Source of the DNA: an uncultured Alistipes sp.
GTDB taxonomy: Bacteria; Bacteroidota; Bacteroidia; Bacteroidales; Rikenellaceae
Assembly (NCBI GenBank): GCA_910586375.1
Contig: CAJUIE010000059.1
Coordinates: forward strand, 1 to 9,994
Direction: 5' to 3'
DNA: 9,994 bases
Of the stretch, positions 1 through 6,129 are shown in pieces. The translations under genes were made by a program, and so were the position numbers. Numbering within the stretch: position 1 is the first letter of the stretch; every line of letters starts with the position of its first letter. The notes beneath the pieces were generated by a model. The model saw nothing but the letters and a program-made list of their open reading frames with translations, was not told the origin of the DNA and ran no database searches.

Positions 1-1
1 T

Positions 2-1528
2 CCGCCCGAATTCTCGATGCGCATCATCGCCGACATCTTCGAGTACACCTCGAAGAACATGCCCAAGTTCAACTCCATCTCGATTTCGGGCTACCACATG
101 CAGGAGGCGGGCGCCACGGCCGACATCGAGCTGGCCTACACGCTGGCTGACGGTCTGGAGTATCTGCGTGCGGGCGTCAACGCCGGCATGTCGATCGACG
201 CTTTCGCTCCGCGCCTGTCGTTCTTCTGGGCCATCGGCATGAATCACTTCATGGAGATCGCCAAGATGCGCGCCGCGCGCATGCTGTGGGCCAAGATCGT
301 GAAGCAGTTCGAACCCAAAAATCCCAAGTCACTGGCACTGCGCACCCACTCGCAGACCTCGGGCTGGTCGCTCACGGAGCAGGACCCGTTCAACAACGTG
401 GCCCGCACGGCCATCGAGGCCATGGGCGCCGCGCTGGGTCACACCCAGTCGCTCCACACCAATGCACTGGACGAGGCGATCGCCCTGCCGACCGACTTCT
501 CAGCACGTATTGCCCGCAATACGCAAATCTACATTCAGGAGGAGACCTCCGTATGCCGCGAGGTCGACCCGTGGGCAGGTTCCTACTACGTGGAGACACT
601 GACTAACGAAATCGCACACAAGGCCTGGGAGCACATCCAGGAGATCGAAAAGCTGGGCGGCATGGCCAAGGCCATAGAGACCGGCATTCCGAAGATGCGC
701 ATCGAGGAGTCGTCGGCCCGCACGCAGGCTCGCATCGACTCGGGCGAGCAGAAGATCATCGGCGTGAACGAATATCGTCTGGAGAAGGAAGCCCCGATCG
801 ACATTCTGGCCGTGGACAACACCGCTGTGCGCGAAAGTCAGGTGAAGCGTCTGCAGGAGCTGCGCGCCAACCGCGACGAGGCCGCCGTGAAGAAGGCGCT
901 GGCCGCCATCACCGAGTGCGTGAAGAGCAAGCAGGGCAACCTGCTGGAGCTGGCCGTCGAAGCCGCCAAGGTGCGCGCCACGCTGGGCGAGATTTCCGAT
1001 GCCTGCGAGGTGGTCGTAGGCCGCTACAAGGCAGTTATTCGTTCGATTTCAGGAGTTTACAGTTCGGAAGTGAAGAAGGATCAGTCGTTCGGGCGGGCCA
1101 AGGAGCTCTGCGCCGAATTCGCGAAGAAAGAGGGCCGTCAGCCCCGCATCATGATCGCCAAATTGGGTCAGGACGGCCACGACCGCGGCGCCAAGGTGGT
1201 GGCTACGGGTTATGCCGACATCGGTTTCGACGTGGACATGGGTCCGTTGTTCCAGACCCCTGAGGAGGCTGCGCGCCAGGCCGTCGAAAACGACGTGCAT
1301 GTGGTCGGCGTCTCGTCGCTGGCTGCCGGTCACCTGACGCTCGTGCCGCAGATCATCGCCGAACTGAAGAAGCTCGGTCGCGAGGACATCATCGTCATCG
1401 TGGGCGGTGTAATTCCGGCTCAGGACTACGATGAACTCTACCGCGACGGTGCCGCCGCCATCTTCGGCCCCGGCACACCGATCGCAACGGCCGCTATCAA
1501 AATTCTCGAAATCCTTTTGGAGGAATAA
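2..1528 (+). CDS. mutB: Methylmalonyl-CoA mutase large subunit (partial, N-terminus outside window)
   Basis: Adenosylcobalamin-dependent enzyme that interconverts succinyl-CoA and methylmalonyl-CoA in the cytoplasm, feeding propionate formation in Bacteroidales. The reading frame is open to the left edge; the Met at 17 is internal, because the preceding codons read PPEFS and continue the family sequence. About 200-220 residues are missing compared with the usual 710-730. Counting from that Met, residues 1-350 are the end of the TIM-barrel catalytic domain, including SGYHMQEAGA with the Tyr-His pair (26-27) that corresponds to the substrate-contacting Tyr/His of the Propionibacterium enzyme. 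Residues 370-503 are the B12-binding domain with an intact DxHxxG motif (D386, H388, G391; H388 is the predicted lower cobalt ligand), SxL (433-435) and GG (463-464). The stop TAA lies 22 nt before a strong terminator. The small-subunit gene mutA would be expected just upstream but is not visible. Identification is very secure. Confidence 0.97.
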   Translation, partial: PPEFSMRIIADIFEYTSKNMPKFNSISISGYHMQEAGATADIELAYTLADGLEYLRAGVNAGMSIDAFAPRLSFFWAIGMNHFMEIAKMRAARMLWAKIVKQFEPKNPKSLALRTHSQTSGWSLTEQDPFNNVARTAIEAMGAALGHTQSLHTNALDEAIALPTDFSARIARNTQIYIQEETSVCREVDPWAGSYYVETLTNEIAHKAWEHIQEIEKLGGMAKAIETGIPKMRIEESSARTQARIDSGEQKIIGVNEYRLEKEAPIDILAVDNTAVRESQVKRLQELRANRDEAAVKKALAAITECVKSKQGNLLELAVEAAKVRATLGEISDACEVVVGRYKAVIRSISGVYSSEVKKDQSFGRAKELCAEFAKKEGRQPRIMIAKLGQDGHDRGAKVVATGYADIGFDVDMGPLFQTPEEAARQAVENDVHVVGVSSLAAGHLTLVPQIIAELKKLGREDIIVIVGGVIPAQDYDELYRDGAAAIFGPGTPIATAAIKILEILLEE

Positions 1529-1549
1529 TCCTGCTCGTCATTCTCCGCG

Positions 1550-1581
1550 ATACCCTCCGCCTTGTGCGGAGGGTATTTTTT
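1550..1581 (+). terminator. Intrinsic terminator of the mutB transcript
   Basis: A perfect 11-bp stem, ATACCCTCCGC (1550-1560) with GCGGAGGGTAT (1566-1576), closes a 5-nt loop and runs into six T (1576-1581). It lies 22 nt after the mutB stop codon on the same strand, so it almost certainly ends that transcript. Confidence 0.93.
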
Positions 1582-1615
1582 CGTCCCCGATGTCGCCGGA
1601 CACAACGGGTCCCCT

Positions 1616-1638
1616 GTCATTCTGAGCGCAGCGAAGGC
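1616..1638 (+). repeat. Dispersed GTCATTCTGAGCG-type repeat, half copy
   Basis: The stretch begins GTCATTCTGAGCGCAGCGAA and ends GGC. It resembles a short interspersed motif I recall from intergenic regions of many bacterial genomes, usually continuing as GAAGAATCT. Within the window, its last 13 bases reappear reverse-complemented with one mismatch at 9664-9676, inside another repeat copy. That internal match is seen directly; the wider distribution is from memory. Confidence 0.6.
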
Positions 1639-1721
1639 AGAAGCTATACTGAGCAAGGAGGAGGAAGACAAGCGAAGCGCAGTTAATCTATATACTGTCA
1701 AAGTCCCGGCATTAGCCGGGC

Positions 1722-1786
1722 GGGCCGTAACCTCTGCCCCGCGGAGGCCCGCAACTTTGTTGCAGTCCACCGCCGTCTTCGGCCCG
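1722..1786 (+). repeat. Short palindrome-ended intergenic repeat, copy A
   Basis: This ~65-bp unit is bounded by GGGCCG (1722-1727) and CGGCCC (1780-1785) in inverted orientation. It matches copy B at 9657-9717: the first 25 aligned bases differ at five positions, the next ten are identical (so GCGGAGGCCCGCAACTT is shared in full), a diverged centre follows with a 3-nt length difference, and both copies end GTCTTCGGCCCG. The centre of copy A forms a perfect GCAAC-TTT-GTTGC hairpin. It carries no open frame of its own, which suits a non-autonomous REP- or MITE-like element. Confidence 0.7.
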
Positions 1787-1870
1787 ACTACCGAAGAAAA
1801 AAGAAATTCCGCCTTCGTGTCGGAGGCGTTAAGCAGCCGGGGGCTACGGCTCGACCGGCTCCGCCGGAAT

Positions 1871-1914
1871 AGATTCTTCGTTGTCATTCTGAACACCGCA
1901 GAGGCCCGAATGAC
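1871..1914. repeat. GTCATTC/GAATGAC palindrome with fused inverse half
   Basis: AGATTCTTCG (1871-1880) is the reverse complement of the CGAAGAATCT tail usual for the motif that begins at 1616. It is followed at once by a forward GTCATTCTGA (1883-1892). The perfect 7-bp inverted repeat GTCATTC (1883-1889)/GAATGAC (1908-1914) encloses CGCAGAGGCCCG (1897-1908), close to the GCGGAGGCCCG core of the other repeat family in this window. It appears to be a rearranged copy of the same modular repeat. Confidence 0.55.
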
Positions 1915-1921
1915 GGCAAAC

Positions 1922-1954
1922 AAAAAAGGGGGCGTCACTAAGCGACGCCTCCTT
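1922..1954 (-). terminator. Intrinsic terminator of the minus-strand operon after ppiD
   Basis: Read on the minus strand, AAGGAGGCGTC (1954-1944) pairs with GACGCCCCCTT (1936-1926) around a 7-nt loop, with one G-T pair, and leads into six T (1927-1922). It lies about 30 nt after the ppiD stop codon and faces the mutB terminator, so the convergent units are separated on both strands. Confidence 0.88.
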
Positions 1955-1982
1955 AACACCTCCCCCCCCCTTTACGGGCAGT

Positions 1983-4016
1983 TTAGAAGTACTTACCCCG
2001 CAAATCCTCGATACCGGCCATATCCTGAATAGCCTGCAACGACAGTTGAGGCAACATGCTTTCGACCATAGCCTGGGCCCGCACCCGCTCAGCCTCGGCA
2101 GTCTGGGTCTCGATCGGCTGCACGTCGTCCACACGGAATACATAAACCCCAGACAGTCCCTTCACGGGAGCCGACACAACTCCGGTTTTGCCCGCTACAA
2201 TGGCACCGATCAAACGCGGCTCCATACCAGCACCATCGACAAAATAGGTATTGGACGCAACATCGACGAAATCGACGGGTTCGACACCCCAGGCTGCCGC
2301 CTGCTCTTCGAGCGTTGACCCGGCAAGCTCCTTAACCAGGTAGTCGTACTTCTTGTCACGAAGTACCTGAGCACGAATCTGTGCAGCCACCTTCTTCAAA
2401 GGCGTATACTCTGCGTTGTCAATCTCCGTAACCACGGCCACGACATAATCCTTGCCCACCTTGAAAATCTCCGACACATCGCCCACCTCAGCACCATAAG
2501 CCCACCGTGCAATCTCGCGCGAATCCTCCACGCCGCGCAGCGTACGGTCGCCCTGTACGAGTGTCACAACACGAGGTGTCACAGCAGCAGCAGCGGCGGC
2601 ATCGTTGAACGCCTGCGTCGACCCGCCCTTGGCATTGACCGTAAAGGTTCCGGCCTGGTTGTGAGCCTCACGACGCGTTGCAGCAGAGGCCTCGACAGGA
2701 TAGGTGATCGAAGCGACCTGTACATGTTTCGAAGGACGATCTGCCCGATAAACCTGCATCAGCTGGATGGCATCGCCGGAAGCGACCTTCACCACATCGC
2801 CCCGCCGGGCATTGCCCAGAGCTGCGGCAAACTCACCCGAAAAGGCCGAGAAAGGCAGTACACCGACCTCTCCACCATTGAAGGCTGTCTGGTCATAAAC
2901 CGAGTATTGACGTGCGAGCGTAGCAAAATCACCGCCCGCACGGATAACACCAAGCAGACTATCGGCCAACTGCTCCGCGGTATAAGGCAAAACGATGTGG
3001 CGAATACCAAGCGAGTCTGCAACAACCTTGGAGTCGAGTACGCGGGCCATCGTCCACTCGTTGTTCTTCAACACGGGACCATAAGTCTTGCCGGCCATGA
3101 GCGCCGCAGCCTCCTCGTCAGTAAGCTGTGCGGCCGAGACATAATTGTCGGCAATGTGTCCATTGCGGTCAGAGCGCACAAAAGCCTTTAAATCGGCGGC
3201 CGCAGCGAAGCGGGCCCCCACCTCCTGCACGTTCCGCTCAAGAGCAAGCAGGTCTTCGTCAGTAGGATCGACCTCGAAAACTACATAAGAGAGCGTCCGC
3301 GACGGCTTCTGCTTATAAGCATTCTTATGGCTTTTATAGTAGCTCTTCAGGTCACTGTCCGACACGGTGAAGATCGAATCAGGCACCGAACCGAACCTCT
3401 TGCCGATCCACTTGCCCGAACGATTTTTGTTGACCCCCTCTACCTCCTGGGCGACTTCGAGCGAGTTGACATAAGCACCGCCCTTGACCAGACCCAGATA
3501 CTTCTGGAACAGACGCTCCAGACGTGCCTGCTCGTTGAGCTGTTGCCAAACCTGCTGAGCCTGCGGATTCGTCTCGGCCTCCTCAAGAAAACGGCTTACA
3601 GCTGCAACGCTATAAAGGCCCGTGCGAGGATCGGCAAAAGCGCTATAAAAGCTCTGCGAAGGCACCTCACCGCTGATCATAGCCTGACGCTCCGGCTCGG
3701 AAACGCGAAGTCCCGCCTTGCGGAAACCCGGCATGAAGAGGTGACGCGCCACGAGCGACTGCCACGTAGCACTGGCCAGCATAGCCGACTGCTGCTCATC
3801 GCTCTCCTGAACGTTGTTCTGCGCGCGAAGCTCCTCCAACAGGTCGTAATACTCCGAATAAGTAATCTTGTCGCCGCCAATGACACCGACCTTAGGATCG
3901 TTGCCCGAGAAACCCATTTCGCTCTTCAGCGAGAGAATGAAGGCCAAAAGCGCCCCGGCAATGACGACCGAAAGCACAATGCCGAACTTGGTACGTAGGG
4001 TGTTAAGACTTAACAT
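1983..4016 (-). CDS. ppiD: PpiD/SurA-like membrane-anchored peptidyl-prolyl cis-trans isomerase
   Basis: Periplasmic folding factor held in the inner membrane, expected to help exported and outer-membrane proteins fold. The 677-residue protein starts with a short cytoplasmic segment and one hydrophobic anchor (about 12-30). A SurA/PpiD-type N-terminal chaperone region follows (about 40-230, starting near VGVIGGDKITYSEYYDLLEE). A parvulin-type rotamase domain spans about 336-425 (GIRHIVLP start, GGDFATLARQYS helix, GGEVGVLPF turn). Residues 440-677 are a long C-terminal part that may hold a degenerate second parvulin-like fold. Length and architecture suit Bacteroidetes PpiD; E. coli PpiD is 623 residues. 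ATG at 4016 is chosen because the anchor follows immediately. It is the last gene of the minus-strand cluster, 74 nt after the CNNM gene, with its own candidate promoter. Whether it has isomerase activity, rather than only chaperone activity, cannot be told from the sequence. Confidence 0.92.
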   Translation of the reverse strand: MLSLNTLRTKFGIVLSVVIAGALLAFILSLKSEMGFSGNDPKVGVIGGDKITYSEYYDLLEELRAQNNVQESDEQQSAMLASATWQSLVARHLFMPGFRKAGLRVSEPERQAMISGEVPSQSFYSAFADPRTGLYSVAAVSRFLEEAETNPQAQQVWQQLNEQARLERLFQKYLGLVKGGAYVNSLEVAQEVEGVNKNRSGKWIGKRFGSVPDSIFTVSDSDLKSYYKSHKNAYKQKPSRTLSYVVFEVDPTDEDLLALERNVQEVGARFAAAADLKAFVRSDRNGHIADNYVSAAQLTDEEAAALMAGKTYGPVLKNNEWTMARVLDSKVVADSLGIRHIVLPYTAEQLADSLLGVIRAGGDFATLARQYSVYDQTAFNGGEVGVLPFSAFSGEFAAALGNARRGDVVKVASGDAIQLMQVYRADRPSKHVQVASITYPVEASAATRREAHNQAGTFTVNAKGGSTQAFNDAAAAAAVTPRVVTLVQGDRTLRGVEDSREIARWAYGAEVGDVSEIFKVGKDYVVAVVTEIDNAEYTPLKKVAAQIRAQVLRDKKYDYLVKELAGSTLEEQAAAWGVEPVDFVDVASNTYFVDGAGMEPRLIGAIVAGKTGVVSAPVKGLSGVYVFRVDDVQPIETQTAEAERVRAQAMVESMLPQLSLQAIQDMAGIEDLRGKYF

Positions 4017-4052
4017 ATTGAATTTAAATTATCGTGTTTGCCAAATAACAGC

Positions 4053-4060
4053 CAAAGATA
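4053..4060 (-). promoter_or_regulatory. Candidate Bacteroidetes -7 element upstream of ppiD
   Basis: On the minus strand TATCTTTG matches the Bacteroidetes sigma-ABfr -7 consensus TAnnTTTG. It sits in the AT-rich 74-nt gap between the CNNM gene and ppiD, 36 nt before the ppiD ATG. The -33 element is weak (only GCTTTTCGG at 4080-4072, at poor spacing), so this is tentative. It would give ppiD a transcript independent of the upstream operon. Confidence 0.4.
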
Positions 4061-4090
4061 ATAAATTTATTCCGAAAAGCTCCCTGCGGA

Positions 4091-5353
4091 CTACAATTTT
4101 TTCACCCGTGCCAGCTCGATACGCGAACGTGTCGTGCGCAGAATACGCAACTGCAAGTTTCCAATCGTGAGCGTCTCTCCTGCTGTAGGAATCCCTTCGA
4201 AATGATAGATGATCCACCCGGCCAGGGTATCGTATTCGCGATTTTCCTCAATCCCGAGGCCGTATTTCTCGTTAAGAGACCGCACTTCCAGCCGACACGA
4301 GAACACCCACTCGCCATCCCCCACCTGCTTCTCCACCAGATCGGGCACGTCGTGCTCATCTTCGATCTCGCCGAAAATCTGCTCCAGGACATCCTCCAGC
4401 GAGATGACACCCGCCGTGCCGCCGAACTCGTCGATAACCACGGCAATGTTCGACCGATGCTTGATGAAGTTCTGCAACACAAGTTGCAAAGGCATGGTCT
4501 CGGGCACGAAGTTAACCTTCATCACCACGTCCGTCAATCGCTCGGGCCGCGTGAAAAGGCTCTTCGAATTGACATATCCTACAATGTTGTCAATATTGCC
4601 CTGCCAGACGAAGATGCGCGAATACATCGTCTCGACAAACCGGTCGTTGAGCTGGTCAATCGACGTAGTGTCGAGGTCGACTGCCTCGATGTCCACACGC
4701 GGGATCATGCAATCCCGCACGCGCAGATCGGCGAAATCCAGTGCATTCTGAAACAGCTTCAATTCGTTATCCGGCTCGGGTCCCTGCTCGGCAGTACCGG
4801 CATCGAGCAGTGCGGCCAGGTCATCACGGCTGAAATTCCGGGGTGCATCCTGCCGCAGAACAGGACGACCAGCAAGCCACAATATCCCCTGCGAGACTAG
4901 CGTCGTGAGTCGCGCAATGGGATAAAGCAATATATAAAAAAAGTAGATGACCGGCGCCAGAGCCCGATAATAAAAGTTAGGGTTGTTGCGGAAAACCGAT
5001 TTGGGCAGGAACTCCGCAGCAAAAATAATAATAAGGGTCGAAACGGCCGTTTCAATAGCTACCGACCCCTCCCGGGCCACGCGCTCCCACCCCACAGCGA
5101 CGAACACCGAGCGAAGCAGCAACGACATATAAAGCGAGTAGATGACAAGCGCTATATTGTTACCTACCAATATCGTAGTGATATACTGCCCGGGATGGCG
5201 GGCGAAAATATCAGCAATACGATCGAACATGCGGCTCTGCTTGCGGTCGATCTCCAGCTTAAGCCGGTTTTTGCTCGTAAAAGCGATCTCCATGCCCGAG
5301 AAAAAGGCCGAGAGAAGCAGCATCGACAGAATCAATAAGACGGATGTAAGCAT
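4091..5353 (-). CDS. CNNM (DUF21)-CBS-CorC membrane protein, hemolysin/GldE family
   Basis: Inner-membrane protein of 420 residues with the complete three-part family architecture. The CNNM transmembrane domain (about 1-165) has hydrophobic segments near 4-25, 58-81, 96-118 and 131-160 and family motifs FSGMEIAF (18-25), GNNIA (64-68) and FLPKSV (115-120). A CBS pair follows (about 209-265 from DCMIPRVDIEAVD, and 275-332 ending in DEFGGTAGVISLEDVLEQIFGEI). The C-terminal CorC_HlyC domain covers about 342-420. Relatives are variously annotated as hemolysin, CorC (magnesium/cobalt efflux) or GldE; biochemistry for close homologues is thin, so the substrate is undecided, with divalent cation transport the best family-based guess. 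No gld gene lies nearby, so I do not assign gldE. Its ATG shares one base with the lptC stop (TGATG), implying translational coupling. Confidence 0.9.
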   Translation of the reverse strand: MLTSVLLILSMLLLSAFFSGMEIAFTSKNRLKLEIDRKQSRMFDRIADIFARHPGQYITTILVGNNIALVIYSLYMSLLLRSVFVAVGWERVAREGSVAIETAVSTLIIIFAAEFLPKSVFRNNPNFYYRALAPVIYFFYILLYPIARLTTLVSQGILWLAGRPVLRQDAPRNFSRDDLAALLDAGTAEQGPEPDNELKLFQNALDFADLRVRDCMIPRVDIEAVDLDTTSIDQLNDRFVETMYSRIFVWQGNIDNIVGYVNSKSLFTRPERLTDVVMKVNFVPETMPLQLVLQNFIKHRSNIAVVIDEFGGTAGVISLEDVLEQIFGEIEDEHDVPDLVEKQVGDGEWVFSCRLEVRSLNEKYGLGIEENREYDTLAGWIIYHFEGIPTAGETLTIGNLQLRILRTTRSRIELARVKKL

Positions 5354-6105
5354 CAGTTTCTGTTTTCCTGCAAAAGTGATTTCCGGGAGGCACTCTGCGC
5401 CCCGGCAGATTGGACTTTGCCTCTCTTACGCTCCGCAACAACGGGAGCTGAGCTGCGGGAGGACGAACGCCCCGGCGTTCCTCCAGGCTCCACAGCAGGA
5501 GCTGGTCCCCGCCCCGTCGAATCGCCTGGCGCGACATCCACCTCCATACGCCCCTTCATGCGGCGGAAACGCCAGTCCTTGAACTCCTCATCGGACTCGA
5601 AACCCTCGCCGATGAAGACATCCCGGCCCCCGCTCTGCACGATCTTGGAGTCCACATTGGAGTAAATTTTCCGGGTCCGGGCATTCCAGAACAGCTGCTG
5701 GGTATAAAGCGTCTTGCCATCAGACTTCTCGACAACGACGTTGCCGCGCGCCTCCCACAGTTCGCGGTCGGTAAAATAAATGGCGTAATTGGACGTGAGC
5801 ACGGCATCGACCGTCGACAGCGAATCATCCTTATAAGTGGTGATCGTCACACCCCGCCGAAACTCCCGATAGGGTTCACGCGCCTGAGAATAACCCTCCA
5901 GAAGCGGTGTTTCGAAGTGGTAGGAGCGACGACCATTCTGCGACATGACCACCGAAAGGTCTTCGCTGTATTCGGTCATCCGCGCCTCCTCACTCACCGC
6001 CGTCCCCTCCACGGAGGCCCCGCCGCACGAGAAAAGCAAGATAGCACTCCCCATCGAAAAGAGGGAGAGTGCTACCGGAAAATATTTCATCACACACCGC
6101 AGCAT
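5353..6105 (-). CDS. lptC: LPS export ABC transporter periplasmic protein LptC (lipoprotein form)
   Basis: LptC takes lipopolysaccharide from the LptBFG transporter at the inner membrane and passes it to the periplasmic LptA bridge. The 250-residue product begins with a signal peptide (about 7-26) ending in a lipobox-like LFSC with Cys27, so a lipid anchor is predicted rather than the transmembrane helix of E. coli LptC. The beta-jellyroll core runs about 43-190: MTEYSEDLSVVMSQNGR, a central LTSNYAIYFTDRELWEARGNVVVE strand region starting at 103, then GEGFESDEEFKDWRF (166-180), which is typical of the family. Residues 192-250 are an extra Pro/Ser/Gly/Arg/Lys-rich tail, probably disordered, making it longer than the usual ~190. 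ATG at 6105 is supported by CAGGAGA (6120-6114) eight bases upstream; ATG at 6090 is an alternative. It lies 24 nt after the TPR gene and overlaps the next gene by one base. Confidence 0.87.
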   Translation of the reverse strand: MLRCVMKYFPVALSLFSMGSAILLFSCGGASVEGTAVSEEARMTEYSEDLSVVMSQNGRRSYHFETPLLEGYSQAREPYREFRRGVTITTYKDDSLSTVDAVLTSNYAIYFTDRELWEARGNVVVEKSDGKTLYTQQLFWNARTRKIYSNVDSKIVQSGGRDVFIGEGFESDEEFKDWRFRRMKGRMEVDVAPGDSTGRGPAPAVEPGGTPGRSSSRSSAPVVAERKRGKVQSAGAQSASRKSLLQENRN

Positions 6106-6113
6106 GGGACGCG

Positions 6114-6120
6114 TCTCCTG
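6114..6120 (-). promoter_or_regulatory. Shine-Dalgarno-like site deciding the lptC start
   Basis: CAGGAGA on the minus strand ends eight bases before the ATG at 6105. Most starts in this window lack such a site, so it favours 6105 over the in-frame ATG at 6090. Confidence 0.5.
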
Positions 6121-6129
6121 CCGACGAAA

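Larger units (their letters stand above)
1582..1921. other. Non-coding, hairpin-rich repeat region between convergent genes
   Basis: No credible gene lies between the two facing terminators. The open frames crossing this stretch have no recognisable domain and read through palindromes. The region is instead packed with inverted repeats: CCCGGC-ATTA-GCCGGG (1705-1720), GCAAC-TTT-GTTGC (1751-1763), CGCCTTCG-TGT-CGGAGGCG (1810-1828, one G-T wobble), CCGGC-TCC-GCCGG (1855-1867) and GTCATTC...GAATGAC (1883-1914). It also holds the dispersed-repeat modules listed separately. It looks like an accumulation site for small repeat elements in a safe convergent intergenic position. Confidence 0.75.

Noticed and set aside
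1582..1921. CRISPR array
   Set aside because: Repeats are palindromic, diverged and irregularly spaced; no direct repeat recurs at fixed spacing and no cas gene is nearby.
1582..1921. tRNA or small structured RNA gene
   Set aside because: I looked for a TTCRA T-loop with an acceptor stem and found none; the hairpins match the repeat modules rather than a known RNA fold. A covariance search would be needed to exclude a novel RNA.
1438..1959. 173-codon minus-strand open frame over the mutB-ppiD gap
   Set aside because: It overlaps the end of mutB antisense, crosses both terminator and repeat hairpins, and gives an Arg/Ser/Ala-rich product with phrases like FAALRMTG and VFRMT that are translations of the dispersed repeat.
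1562..2032. 156-codon plus-strand open frame in the same gap
   Set aside because: It begins inside the mutB terminator, runs through the repeats and into antisense ppiD; it has no domain and no start signal.
3327..3998. 223-codon plus-strand open frame opposite ppiD
   Set aside because: It is antisense to the PpiD N-terminal region and shows no domain or translation signal.
4202..4900. 232-codon plus-strand open frame opposite the CNNM/CBS gene
   Set aside because: It is antisense to an unambiguous CBS/CorC coding sequence, so it is a shadow frame.
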